Assembly: GCF_010668805.1 (NCBI RefSeq)
Contig: NZ_WUFT01000021.1
Coordinates: 1 to 64,000 of the forward strand
Reading direction: 5' to 3'
From: Rhizobium phaseoli
GTDB taxonomy: Bacteria > Pseudomonadota > Alphaproteobacteria > Rhizobiales > Rhizobiaceae
Length of the DNA: 64,000 bases
Within the stretch, counting starts at the first letter, position 1. Each line of letters starts with the position of its first letter. The position numbers and the translations under genes were made by a program. Below, one piece after another: positions 8,518-17,351 of the stretch. The notes beneath the pieces were generated by a model, which had not been told where the DNA came from, did not search any database, and saw nothing but the letters and a program-made list of their open reading frames with translations.

Positions 8518-8590
8518 GATGTTCTCCTTGACCGACAGGGCTTCTGATGTGGCGAGCATGAAGCCCGCTCGTGTGCCGATTTGGTAGAAT

Positions 8591-8615
8591 GACTATCCAT
8601 CTCTGGGCGGATTTA
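8591..8615 (-). promoter_or_regulatory. candidate iron-starvation sigma (PvdS/RpoI-type) promoter for acyltransferase operon
   Basis: Read on the minus strand, CTAAAT (TAAAT at 8615-8611) is followed by exactly 16 bases and then AGTC (8594-8591). This resembles the TAAAT-N16-CGT promoter of PvdS-type sigma factors, with one mismatch in the -10. It lies about 74 bases upstream of the chosen start. Its divergent partner at 8651-8675 has the same spacing, which strengthens both. Confidence 0.5.
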
Positions 8616-8650
8616 GGGGTAAACGAAGAAAAAAATTCTCAGCAATTTTC

Positions 8651-8675
8651 TAAACCGCAGCCAGCGGGATCCGTC
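8651..8675 (+). promoter_or_regulatory. candidate iron-starvation sigma (PvdS/RpoI-type) promoter for MbtH-NRPS operon
   Basis: TAAAC (8651-8655), 16 bases, then CGTC (8672-8675). This fits the TAAAT-N16-CGT class with one mismatch in the -35. It lies 37 bases before the MbtH-like gene, a sensible leader length. Dependence on the RpoI-like factor encoded at 4377 is inferred. Confidence 0.6.
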
Positions 8676-8711
8676 ATTTGCGCATGACATCAATCACCGC
8701 AGGAGCTTTCG

Positions 8712-8930
8712 ATGGACAGTTTGAAGCCTCGCGACGATCTCTGGATCGCCGTCATCGACACCGAGCGTCACTACTCGGTCTGGCCGCAGGACAAGCGGAT
8801 CCCCATGGGCTGGGAGCCGGCCGGCTTTGCCGGTTCACGTCAGGAATGCTTGGCGCATATCCGTGACGTCTGGACGGACCCGCGCCCCCTCTCGCTGCGC
8901 TCGGCAATATCAGGCGATGCGCGTCTCTGA
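8712..8930 (+). CDS. MbtH-like protein
   Basis: A 72-residue MbtH-family protein. The family pattern is clear: HYSVWPQDKRIPMGWEPAGF, then the SRQECLAHIRDVWTDPRPLSLR stretch, with the conserved tryptophans and the P-S-L-R ending. MbtH-like proteins bind adenylation domains and are needed for their folding or activity. AGGAG precedes the ATG by 6 bases. It is the first gene of the biosynthetic operon, 20 bases before the peptide synthetase, which is its presumed partner. Confidence 0.95.
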   Translation: MDSLKPRDDLWIAVIDTERHYSVWPQDKRIPMGWEPAGFAGSRQECLAHIRDVWTDPRPLSLRSAISGDARL

Positions 8931-8950
8931 ATAACGTCCGGATTCCCAAG

Positions 8951-11900
8951 ATGAACAAGCAAATCACAAATTTCGCCGATGCTTCCCCGACCGATGCTGC
9001 CATGGATGCTGTCTTTGAGAGCTTTCCGCTGACGATCGCGCAGAAGCGGATCTGGTCACTGGAGCAGATCGGCAATTACACCGTCTTTCCCGACCAGGTC
9101 ATCGGGCTGCGATTGAGCCCGGCGGTCGACGCCGAGACGCTTGCTGCGGCCTGCCAGGCACTCGTGGCGCAAAATCCGTCGCTTGCCATCCGCTTCCGCC
9201 GGCTGGCGGGCGGTCGGATCGAGCAATATCGCGGCGCATCGAACGCCGTGCCGATCGAGATCCTCGGCAGAGACGGCGCGGCCCTTTCCGAGCCGGATGG
9301 GTTGGCTGCCAGGAAAGCCTTCCGCGACAAGCGCTTCGATCTGCTGGAGGGCCCCGGTGCGCGCATGCAGGTCATCCTGCTTGTCGACGGGCAGTCGCTG
9401 CTGACGATCGCGCTGCATCCGATCGTCTGCGACGATCATGAAAAATCCGCTCTCGCCGGGTCGCTGGCACGAATTCTCGATGGCGAGCCCGTTGGCAACA
9501 TGCATCCGGTAGAAATCTCGGCCGGGACGCGAGAGGCCGATTGGCTGGAGACGGACGAGGCGCGGGAAGCACTTGCCTATTGGCGCGATGCGATCGGTCC
9601 CGACTATGCCGCCTCGACCTTTCCCACCCGCTTCAACAGCGGCGGGCTGGCAGGCGTGGCGCGCGCGCAGCATCGATTTTCGATCGAACCCGACCTCTGG
9701 AGCAAACTCGAACGGCATGCGGGGCTTAAGGGAGAGCATGTCGAACGCGTGCTTCACGCCGGCTTCTGCGCGCTGCTGGCCCGCTACAGCGGCAACTACG
9801 TTTTGCTGACCGGCCTCCTGGTCGCGCGGCCTGACAAGCAGCATTTTGCCAGCCGCGGCCGTGCCGAGCAGGTGCTCCCGCTCATTCTGTCGCTGACATC
9901 GAGACATTCTCTCGACGATGTCATCGCGGCGATCTCGTCGGCGAGCGAGGAGGGGCAACGCCGGCTTCTGCCGCTGGAACGCATCACCCAGGAACTGGTC
10001 GTCGACGAAGCCGCTGCCCAGGAAGCCGTGGTCAAGGCGCTGTTCGAATTCCGCGGACCTTATGCGCTACCCAGCCACGCCACAAATCTGGAGCCGCCGG
10101 GTGCCCGTGCCGACAGCGAACTTTCGCTGGTGGTCGAGGCGCATTCGGATGGTGCATCCGCGCTGATCGACTACGCGCAGGATCTCTATGACGGCGCCCT
10201 GGTTGCGCGCATCGCCAGGCATTTCGGCCTCGTGCTCGAACAGATGGTCGCGCAGCCGAGTGTGAGGATCAAGGATATCGAACTGGTGGGGAGCGAAGAG
10301 CTCGACTGGTTGTCGGCGCCTTACGAGGATGATGCCGTCAACGACGACAGGCCGGTGCATGAGCTGATCGCGGCCCATTCGCGCCGCACGCCTGAGAAGA
10401 CCGCGATCGTCTACGGCGACGAGGAGTGGAGCCACGGCTGGCTGGAGGCGAGCACCAACCGCCTCGGACATCGGCTGCGGCAGCTTGGCGTTCGCGCCGA
10501 GGTGACGGTCGCCATCTTCATCAAGCGTTCGCCGGAGGCCATTGTCGGCATCCTCGCGACGCTGAAGGCCGGCGGCGCCTATATTCCGGTCGAACCCGAT
10601 CATCCGCCGGTGCGCAACCACCACATCCTCCGCGACGGCGGCGTGAAAATCGTCCTGACCCATAGCTGGCTGCGCCATCGGTTGCCAGAAGAGCTCGACA
10701 CAATCGTCCTCGAACTCGACAAGCTCGATCTCGACGGCGAGCCGGATACGCCGCTCTATATTCCCACCCACAAGGATCAGCTCGCCTATGTCATGTATAC
10801 GTCAGGATCGACCGGATTGCCGAAGGGCGTCGCCGTCGAACACGGGCCGCTGACGCACCATCTGCAAAATACCTCGCGTGTCTACGGCATGAGTTCGGAA
10901 TCCCGCGAGCTGCCGTTCCTGCCCTTCAGCTCGGATGGCGGCCATGAGCGGTGGATGAACCCGCTGATGGAAGGCGGCAGCATCATCCTTCCCGATCAGC
11001 CGCTCTGGACGCCGGAAGAGACATTGACGGCGATGCGCAAACACGGCGCCAACAATGCCAGCATTCCCACAACCTATCTGCAGCAGCTGGCGGAATGGGC
11101 TGACATCACCGACGGCGCGCCGCCGATGCGGCTTTACTCCTTCGGCGGCGAGGGGCTTGCACAACCGACCTTCGATCTGCTGTCGCGGGCGCTGAAATCG
11201 GAATGGCTGATCAACGGTTACGGACCGACGGAAACCATCATGACGCCGATGGTCTGGAAGGTGAGGGCCGGGACGAAGTTCCAGGGCGTCTATGCGCCGC
11301 TCGGCCGTGCGGTCGGGCTGCGGCGCGTCTATGTGCTCGATCCCGATCTCAATCTTTGCCCGATCGGCGTCACCGGCGAACTCTATATCGGCGGCGAGGG
11401 CATCGCGCGCGGCTATCTCGGCAAGCCGGATACGACGGCGGATCGCTTCATTCCAGACCCATTCTCGAAGGAAGGCGGCAGGCTTTATCGCTCCGGCGAT
11501 CTGACGCGTTGGCGTGATGACGGAACCGTCGAATTTGTCGGCCGCGTCGACCATCAGGTGAAGCTTCGTGGCTACCGCATCGAACTCGGCGAGATCGAAG
11601 CCGCCCTCCTCCAGCAGCCTGGCGTCGGCGAAGCCCTGGTCGTGTTGCGCGATGACGATGCCGGCGAGAAGGCGCTGGTCGCCTATGTCGTGCCGAAGAA
11701 GGACGAGACGTTAAACGTCGAGACCGTCCGCGCCGGCCTCGAACGCAGCCTGCCCTCTTATATGGTGCCGGCGGCGGTGGTCGAACTGGAAAAGATGCCG
11801 ACCAATCCGAACAGCAAGCTCGACCGCTTTGCGCTGCCCGCACCCCAGCCGGTCCGGCGCGAAATCGTCGAACCGGCGACCACGCTCGAAGAAGAGGTGC

Positions 11901-12940
11901 TGGATGTCTGGCGCCAGGTTCTCAAACTGGAAGCGATCAGCGTCGAGGATAATTTCTTCACGATCGGCGGCAATTCGCTGGGTGCGATCCGCATTCTTTC
12001 GCAGCTCAGGCAGCGCCGGCCAAAAACGCCGCTCACCGTCGCCGATATTTTCAACAATCCGACCATCCGCTCTTTTGCCGGCGTGATGGAGCAGGGCGCC
12101 GAACGGGATCTGTCGGAGGTGATCGTGCTGCGCGCTTCCGGCGCTAAGCCGCGGCTCTATTGCTTCCCGGGGCTTCTCGTCAGCACCCGCGAATATGTGA
12201 AGCTCGTCGATTATCTCGGCGCCGACCAGCCGGCGACCGGCTTCATTTGCCATTCGCTGTCCGAAAAGAAGGAAGTCGGCGCGCCGATCGAAGAGATCAT
12301 CGAGAGCTATGTCGATCATATCAGGACCCATAGCAAAGGCGCACCCTGCACCTTCCTCGGCTGGTCCTGGGGCGGGCTTTTGGCCTACGAGGCGGCCCGC
12401 ACGCTCGGCAACGAGGTCGACGTCAGGATGATGGCGATGGTCGATGTTTGCGACCTCGGCTCGGAATTTGCTATCGGCGCCAAGCCGAGGTTCCGACCGG
12501 GTGAGCGCGACATGCTTCACCGGGACGTCGAGGCATGGCTTCAGAAAACGGCGATGCGCCCCGAATGGGACCGGTTGCTGTCGATGATGGACGCCGATAC
12601 CTACGACCAGTTCCTGCGTTTCGTCGGCGACGAAAAGGACCCGCTTCCGACCGACGGGCCGGATATCAGCAGCCGCGAGCATACGTTCTGGGTGCTGATC
12701 GACAACGCCCTGATCTTCCGCAAACATAGCCTCGTTCCGCACGATGTGCCGATCTATCCCTGGGCTGCCGACGACAGCCTCAACCGCGGCCTCAACCTGA
12801 TCGACTGGCGCCGCCTGTCGCCGCGGGCGCGGGCTGCCGAAATTATCACCGGCACGAACCATCTGCATATGATCGGGTCTCCGGCCTTCCACTCAAGGCT
12901 TGCCCTGCGTCTCAAGGAAACAGAGAAGGATATCGCATGA
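8951..12940 (+). CDS. one-module siderophore peptide synthetase, C-A-T-TE (EntF-like)
   Basis: 1329 residues. Domain order: condensation-like (about 20-450), adenylation (about 470-960), carrier protein (about 970-1050), thioesterase (about 1075-1325). Adenylation motifs are A3 YTSGSTGLPKG (616), A5 NGYGPTET (755), A7 YRSGDLTRW and A10 NSKLDR. The carrier serine is in IGGNSL (about 1009). The thioesterase nucleophile is in GWSWGG (about 1139), with a likely catalytic histidine in NHLHMIG near the end. Architecture and length match EntF, whose thioesterase oligomerises and cyclises the bound unit, so a cyclic oligomer of an N-acyl-N-hydroxy-ornithine or -lysine ester or amide is likely. Odd: the condensation motif HHxxxDG reads HPIVCDD (about 155), lacking the second, catalytic histidine. 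The stop overlaps the next start (ATGA). Confidence 0.93.
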   Translation: MNKQITNFADASPTDAAMDAVFESFPLTIAQKRIWSLEQIGNYTVFPDQVIGLRLSPAVDAETLAAACQALVAQNPSLAIRFRRLAGGRIEQYRGASNAVPIEILGRDGAALSEPDGLAARKAFRDKRFDLLEGPGARMQVILLVDGQSLLTIALHPIVCDDHEKSALAGSLARILDGEPVGNMHPVEISAGTREADWLETDEAREALAYWRDAIGPDYAASTFPTRFNSGGLAGVARAQHRFSIEPDLWSKLERHAGLKGEHVERVLHAGFCALLARYSGNYVLLTGLLVARPDKQHFASRGRAEQVLPLILSLTSRHSLDDVIAAISSASEEGQRRLLPLERITQELVVDEAAAQEAVVKALFEFRGPYALPSHATNLEPPGARADSELSLVVEAHSDGASALIDYAQDLYDGALVARIARHFGLVLEQMVAQPSVRIKDIELVGSEELDWLSAPYEDDAVNDDRPVHELIAAHSRRTPEKTAIVYGDEEWSHGWLEASTNRLGHRLRQLGVRAEVTVAIFIKRSPEAIVGILATLKAGGAYIPVEPDHPPVRNHHILRDGGVKIVLTHSWLRHRLPEELDTIVLELDKLDLDGEPDTPLYIPTHKDQLAYVMYTSGSTGLPKGVAVEHGPLTHHLQNTSRVYGMSSESRELPFLPFSSDGGHERWMNPLMEGGSIILPDQPLWTPEETLTAMRKHGANNASIPTTYLQQLAEWADITDGAPPMRLYSFGGEGLAQPTFDLLSRALKSEWLINGYGPTETIMTPMVWKVRAGTKFQGVYAPLGRAVGLRRVYVLDPDLNLCPIGVTGELYIGGEGIARGYLGKPDTTADRFIPDPFSKEGGRLYRSGDLTRWRDDGTVEFVGRVDHQVKLRGYRIELGEIEAALLQQPGVGEALVVLRDDDAGEKALVAYVVPKKDETLNVETVRAGLERSLPSYMVPAAVVELEKMPTNPNSKLDRFALPAPQPVRREIVEPATTLEEEVLDVWRQVLKLEAISVEDNFFTIGGNSLGAIRILSQLRQRRPKTPLTVADIFNNPTIRSFAGVMEQGAERDLSEVIVLRASGAKPRLYCFPGLLVSTREYVKLVDYLGADQPATGFICHSLSEKKEVGAPIEEIIESYVDHIRTHSKGAPCTFLGWSWGGLLAYEAARTLGNEVDVRMMAMVDVCDLGSEFAIGAKPRFRPGERDMLHRDVEAWLQKTAMRPEWDRLLSMMDADTYDQFLRFVGDEKDPLPTDGPDISSREHTFWVLIDNALIFRKHSLVPHDVPIYPWAADDSLNRGLNLIDWRRLSPRARAAEIITGTNHLHMIGSPAFHSRLALRLKETEKDIA

Positions 12941-14295
12941 CCGTCGCTTTTGCCCGCAGGGACGCCCTCAACGAGCCGCTCGATGTTGCCGGCATCGGCA
13001 TCGGCCCATCCAATCTGAGCCTTGCCTGCCTGCTGGAATCCGTGCCCGAGGTCCGCAGCCGCTTCTTCGAGCGGCGAGACTCGTTCGACTGGCATCCCGG
13101 CATGATGATGCCCGGCGTCGAGCTGCAGTCGTCCTTCCTGAAAGATCTGGTCACCCCGGTCCTGCCGACCAGCAGCTGGTCGTTCGTCTCCTATCTGGTT
13201 GCCCATAAGAGGCTCTACGCCTTCCTGAACGCCAACTACGATGCTGTTCCTCGACAGGAGTTTGCACGTTATCTCGCCTGGGTCGCCAACGGCGTGGAGG
13301 ATTTGCGCTTCGGAACGGAAATCCGTGACGTCGAGCACCGCGACGACCGCTTCGTCCTGCACTTCGACAACGGCCAGGAGGAAGCGCGCAACCTGGTGAT
13401 CGGCACGGGATCTTCGCCCTTCGTGCCCGACTGGGCAAAACCGTATCTCGGCGCCGATTGCTTTCATAACAGCGAGGCCAAATCGCGTCTGGGCGATCTC
13501 GGCGCCGGCCGCATCGTCGTGGTCGGCGGCGGTCAAAGCGGCGGCGAGGTCGTCGAAGCTTTGCTTTCAGATCCCGGTTCCATGAGCGAGCTCACATGGA
13601 TCAGCCGGCGTCACAATTTCGAGCCGATCAACGACACGCCGTTTTCGAACCAGGTTTTCTCGCCGGAATACGTGCAGGCCTATCTGAAGCTCGCCGGCGA
13701 GCAGAAACAGGCAGCTTTGAAGAACTCGGTCCTGACCAGCGACGGCTTGTCGATTTCGACGATTCACTCGATCTACCGGCGTCTCTATGCATTGCGTTAT
13801 CTCGAGCCGAACACGCTCAACGCCTCTCTGGCGCCAAATCGCGATGTGATCCAGATGGAGCGGAATGGCAATGCCTATCGGCTGATCGTCAGAAATCAAT
13901 TCGATGGGGGAATCGAGGTGCTTCACGCAGATGCGGTGGTGCTCGCAACCGGCTACCGGTTCCGATTGCCGGATGCTCTCGGCTCATTGGGCGACAGGAT
14001 AACACTCGACAGAAACGGCTATCCCATCCTCAACGACGACTACACGATGCAGTGGGCGGGCCAGAGGGCAAACCGGCTGCTGGCGCAGAATGCCGGTCGA
14101 TACTCGCATGGTATCGCCGACTCTCAGCTCAGCCTCATGGCCTGGCGTAGCGCGATTATCGTCAATACGCTTCTCGGCCGGCAGCATTTCGATGCCGAAC
14201 CGGACAATGCACAACTGGCCTTCGCGACGCAGACGGCCTCCGCAATGCAGCATCAGCTCCGGGCCGGCTATTCGGACGGCATGCTGTCGTCCTGA
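12937..14295 (+). CDS. L-ornithine N5- / L-lysine N6-monooxygenase (PvdA/VbsO-like)
   Basis: A 452-residue flavin N-hydroxylating monooxygenase. It shows an FAD-binding segment GIGIGPSNLSLACLLE (about residue 15), the substrate/FAD region PGMMMPGVELQSSFLKDLVT, the NADPH-binding VVVGGGQSGGEVVEALL (about 192) and the family ATGY motif in LATGYRFRLP (about 336). These enzymes hydroxylate the side-chain amine of ornithine or lysine using NADPH and O2, the first step of hydroxamate formation. The gene overlaps the synthetase stop by four bases. Ornithine is favoured because rhizobial vicibactin uses it, but lysine is not excluded. The 3' end overlaps the convergent phosphopantetheinyl transferase by 28 bases. 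Confidence 0.92.
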   Translation: MTVAFARRDALNEPLDVAGIGIGPSNLSLACLLESVPEVRSRFFERRDSFDWHPGMMMPGVELQSSFLKDLVTPVLPTSSWSFVSYLVAHKRLYAFLNANYDAVPRQEFARYLAWVANGVEDLRFGTEIRDVEHRDDRFVLHFDNGQEEARNLVIGTGSSPFVPDWAKPYLGADCFHNSEAKSRLGDLGAGRIVVVGGGQSGGEVVEALLSDPGSMSELTWISRRHNFEPINDTPFSNQVFSPEYVQAYLKLAGEQKQAALKNSVLTSDGLSISTIHSIYRRLYALRYLEPNTLNASLAPNRDVIQMERNGNAYRLIVRNQFDGGIEVLHADAVVLATGYRFRLPDALGSLGDRITLDRNGYPILNDDYTMQWAGQRANRLLAQNAGRYSHGIADSQLSLMAWRSAIIVNTLLGRQHFDAEPDNAQLAFATQTASAMQHQLRAGYSDGMLSS

Positions 14296-14987
14296 AATAT
14301 CCGTGTCGAAATGCCGGGCAGCCCGGATTGGCAGCAGGCGGCCAGCGCGACGACGTGCTGGCTGCCGCTGTCGACCAGACGATGATGCCATTGCCGATCG
14401 CGATCGCCGCCGTCGACCATGACAGGGATGCCATCCTTCCAGGAAAAAGCGAGATTGCGAGGATCCTCGCGCAGCCCGACGCCGAGCGCCTTCAGATGGC
14501 TCTCCTTGAGCGTCCAGAGTGCGACAGCCGCCTGTGCCCGTTCTCGGGCCGGCAATTCCGCGAGCCAGCGCCGCTCGTCTGCGCTGCAATAGCTCGCGAC
14601 TGCCGCTTCTTCGATCTCGACGCCGATGCGTTCACAGTCTATCCCGACGTGATCACATCCTGAAGCGACGGCGACCGTCACAAGCCCGTCAGTGTTGGCG
14701 AGGCTGAATTGCGGCGTATCACGACCTTCGAGCCTCAGTCTGCCGTATTTGTCCGGAGACAATACGACCTTGCCTGGCACTGTCCCGATGGACAAGCTCA
14801 ACAGCCGCCGCAAGAGATAGCGGCCGGCAATGAACGAGGCTCGGTCTCCTTCAAATCGGTAGGTCGCCGCCCGATCCCGTTCGGCCTGTGAAAGCGACTG
14901 CTCCCAGCGGTTCCAGTCGTGTTCGTTCTTGGAATATTGCCAGAGCGCGATTTCGATGGCGGCAGGTTGATTTTCTGACTGTTGCAT
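14268..14987 (-). CDS. Sfp-type 4'-phosphopantetheinyl transferase
   Basis: The protein has the Sfp-family motifs HVGIDCER (Mg and CoA binding) and WTLKESHLKALG (W-x2-KE-x3-K), plus an N-terminal FIAGRYLLRRLL segment typical of the group. It converts apo carrier domains to the holo form, here presumably the serine at about residue 1009 of the synthetase. I chose the ATG at 14987 (239 residues). An upstream ATG at 15041 would add 18 residues with no better ribosome site. It is convergent with the monooxygenase gene and so has its own promoter, in the region before the chemoreceptor gene. VbsP plays this role in the vicibactin locus. Confidence 0.9.
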   Translation of the reverse strand: MQQSENQPAAIEIALWQYSKNEHDWNRWEQSLSQAERDRAATYRFEGDRASFIAGRYLLRRLLSLSIGTVPGKVVLSPDKYGRLRLEGRDTPQFSLANTDGLVTVAVASGCDHVGIDCERIGVEIEEAAVASYCSADERRWLAELPARERAQAAVALWTLKESHLKALGVGLREDPRNLAFSWKDGIPVMVDGGDRDRQWHHRLVDSGSQHVVALAACCQSGLPGISTRIFQDDSMPSE

Positions 14988-15310
14988 AGATCCAGTATGT
15001 CTGCTCAGGACCGCGCGGCAAGCACGCAGTCTGCCAATCATCTAACAGCCGGCGCTGCCCCGATCGGCCGAGCGCTATTTTTCCGAGATTGAGATCCGGA
15101 TTGTTGCTCGCCATGGATGCTTTTTTCTTGGAGTTTCCAGTAACTTAGGGTCGTTGTACGTTTAAATAATCGCGGAAGTGTCGGCCGGCGCAAAAGATTT
15201 CTCAAAACCGCGCCGATCCGTTGTTTAGTTAATACTAAATTTTTGAATCTGGTGCGAGATTTGCATTAACCGGCAAGCCGGTCGTCCCAGTTATCTTCGA
15301 GGAGACCCGC
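14988..15310. other. intergenic region between PPTase and chemoreceptor genes
   Basis: The region between two divergent genes becomes AT-rich toward 15160-15265, where promoters for both are expected. A GAGGAG ribosome site lies before the chemoreceptor ATG. I see no clear IRO box or PvdS-type promoter and no RNA gene. Confidence 0.5.
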
Positions 15311-17188
15311 ATGAAGCGCCCCAGTATCAAGCAAGCCCTGATCGTGAAGCTGTCGATCATCAGCCTGTTCATGGTTGGCCTGTCCTATGTCTCGCTGAGC
15401 ACGATTTCGACACTTCGTGCCAATACCGAGCAGATCGGGACCTTCTGGATGCAGCGGCTCGTGACCGCGCGCGAGATCAAGGGCAACTTCCTCGACTTGA
15501 AACTGGTCTACGCTCAGTACCTTCTGGAGGATACAGCGGAGCAACGGAGTGGTGCACAGCAAAAAATCGATGCCGCCGGCACCGCAATCGACAAAGTCGT
15601 CACCGAATACGAAAACGGTGTGCGTACGGCGCGAGGGCGCGAGCTGATCAATCAGATCAAGCCTGAACTGAGTAAATATCGCGGGTTGGCAGATCAAATG
15701 ATCGCGCTCGAGAACAACGGGAAGACGCCCGAAGCAGTCCGTTTCTTCAAGGAAAATATGGAACCTCAATCCCAACTGGTGGACAAGGCTGTGGGCGATC
15801 TGGTCGCTTTCATTCTGAGCCAGGCCGAGGGGTTTGTGGCCGCCAGCGATGGATCGGCGACGTCCGCTTTCATGTTGACGGCCGCAATCGCAGCGCTGGC
15901 CGTGCTGATCGCCCTGGCTGGCATCCTGTTTGCGATATTCGGCATCGCCAATCCGATCCGAAGCATCGCTTCCGCCATGAGGCGTCTGTCGGACGGTGAC
16001 CTTGACAGCGACATACCCGGTGCCGGCCGTGCCGACGAAGTTGGTGAAATGGCCGGTGCCGTCGAAGTCTTCCGCCAGAATGCTCTCAATGTCGTCAGGC
16101 TTGAGAAGGAAGCGGATGCATCCCGCAGCGAAAGCGAAGCAGTGCGCGCGGCAGCCCAGCAGCGCGCCGAACGCGAGGCGGAACAATTGCGCTTTGCAAC
16201 CACGACTTTGGGCGGAGGCCTCCGGCGGCTTGCAGCAGGCGACATATCCTTTCAGCTTTCGGAGCAATTTGCGGCCGAATACGAAAGCTTGCGCGAAGAC
16301 TTCAACGCTTCGCTTCGGCAATTGGGAGCGACGATCGGGGCCGTGTTGCAGACGGTACACAGTATAGACAATGGTACCGGTGAGATTGCTTCTGCCGCGC
16401 AGGACCTTTCCAAGCGCACCGAACAGCAGGCTGCCTCTCTCGAGGAGACGGCTGCAGCCTTGGACGAGATCACCTCGAATGTGACGATGGCGTCCAAACG
16501 CACCGACGAAGCACGCAACGTGGCCCTCCAAGCCGATATCAGCGCTCAGCGGTCGGCAACTGTCGTGTCGGAGGCGGAGCAGGCCATGCGCCGCATCGAA
16601 GATAGTTCGGAGCAGATTTCCAACATCATTGGTGCAATCGATGAGATCGCCTTCCAGACGAACCTCCTGGCGCTGAACGCCGGCGTTGAAGCTGCCCGTG
16701 CGGGTGAGGCCGGCAAAGGTTTTGCAGTGGTCGCACAAGAAGTCCGTGAGCTTGCCCAGCGCGCCGCGCAAGCAGCCAAGGAAATCAAGGGCTTTATCCA
16801 AAAGTCGTCGACCGACGTGAAAAATGGCGTGAAACTGGTTCTCGAAACCGGTACGTCGCTCAAGTCGATCGGTGAACATGTCGTACAGATCAACCAACTC
16901 ATGGATGCGATTGCCACATCGGCGCGCGAGCAGTCGACTGGCCTTGCCGAAATCAATACAGCCGTCAATCATATGGACCAGGCGACCCAGCAAAATGCCG
17001 CGATGGTCGAGCAGTCGACGGCTGCTGCCGCCTCCTTGTCCTCCGAGGCGGGCCGCCTGCGGGATCTGGTCAATCAGTTTCAATTGGACGGCGACAAAAA
17101 CGCGGCGGGCGCGGAGCCCAGCGGGCGGGCCTTCGACGGCAACATGCCAATCCGGTTGGTCACGCCGCGACGCGTGACGCAAAGATGA
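15311..17188 (+). CDS. methyl-accepting chemotaxis protein, membrane type
   Basis: A 625-residue chemoreceptor. A signal-anchor helix lies at about residues 8-30 (LIVKLSIISLFMVGLSYVSL). A periplasmic four-helix-type sensor domain follows to about 180, and a second membrane helix is at about 178-207. Next come a HAMP domain (ANPIRSIASAMRRLSDGDL) and a cytoplasmic signalling domain. The hairpin tip is intact (IDEIAFQTNLLALNAGVEAA, followed by the E-A-G-K-G-F-A-V-V-A stretch, about 443-475), where CheA and CheW bind. Another HAMP-like segment (RLAAGDISFQL) sits before the signalling helices. There is no terminal CheR-binding pentapeptide. The ligand is unknown; proximity to the siderophore genes does not prove an iron-related stimulus. 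Confidence 0.93.
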   Translation: MKRPSIKQALIVKLSIISLFMVGLSYVSLSTISTLRANTEQIGTFWMQRLVTAREIKGNFLDLKLVYAQYLLEDTAEQRSGAQQKIDAAGTAIDKVVTEYENGVRTARGRELINQIKPELSKYRGLADQMIALENNGKTPEAVRFFKENMEPQSQLVDKAVGDLVAFILSQAEGFVAASDGSATSAFMLTAAIAALAVLIALAGILFAIFGIANPIRSIASAMRRLSDGDLDSDIPGAGRADEVGEMAGAVEVFRQNALNVVRLEKEADASRSESEAVRAAAQQRAEREAEQLRFATTTLGGGLRRLAAGDISFQLSEQFAAEYESLREDFNASLRQLGATIGAVLQTVHSIDNGTGEIASAAQDLSKRTEQQAASLEETAAALDEITSNVTMASKRTDEARNVALQADISAQRSATVVSEAEQAMRRIEDSSEQISNIIGAIDEIAFQTNLLALNAGVEAARAGEAGKGFAVVAQEVRELAQRAAQAAKEIKGFIQKSSTDVKNGVKLVLETGTSLKSIGEHVVQINQLMDAIATSAREQSTGLAEINTAVNHMDQATQQNAAMVEQSTAAAASLSSEAGRLRDLVNQFQLDGDKNAAGAEPSGRAFDGNMPIRLVTPRRVTQR

Positions 17189-17351
17189 AGCGCGACTGAC
17201 GTCCGATCCGATATACGAGAGCCTGCGTCATGTGTCGCGAGGCCGATGCGCTCAGCACCGAGTTGCTCTTGCATCTCAGCGACAAAGGGCTGTCGTGCTC
17301 GACGTCGATATTGGTTTGCAGCCCTTCCAAGGTCGATGCGCCGGGAAGGAT

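Noticed and set aside
4377..14987. Calling the cluster vicibactin (vbs) outright
   Set aside because: Only part of the gene set matches and there are additional genes, so specific vbs names for the synthetase, hydroxylase and acyltransferase were left out.
15266..17182. 638-residue minus-strand frame opposite the chemoreceptor
   Set aside because: Its sequence is the antisense of the repetitive helical receptor domain. The plus strand has clear MCP motifs and a ribosome site.
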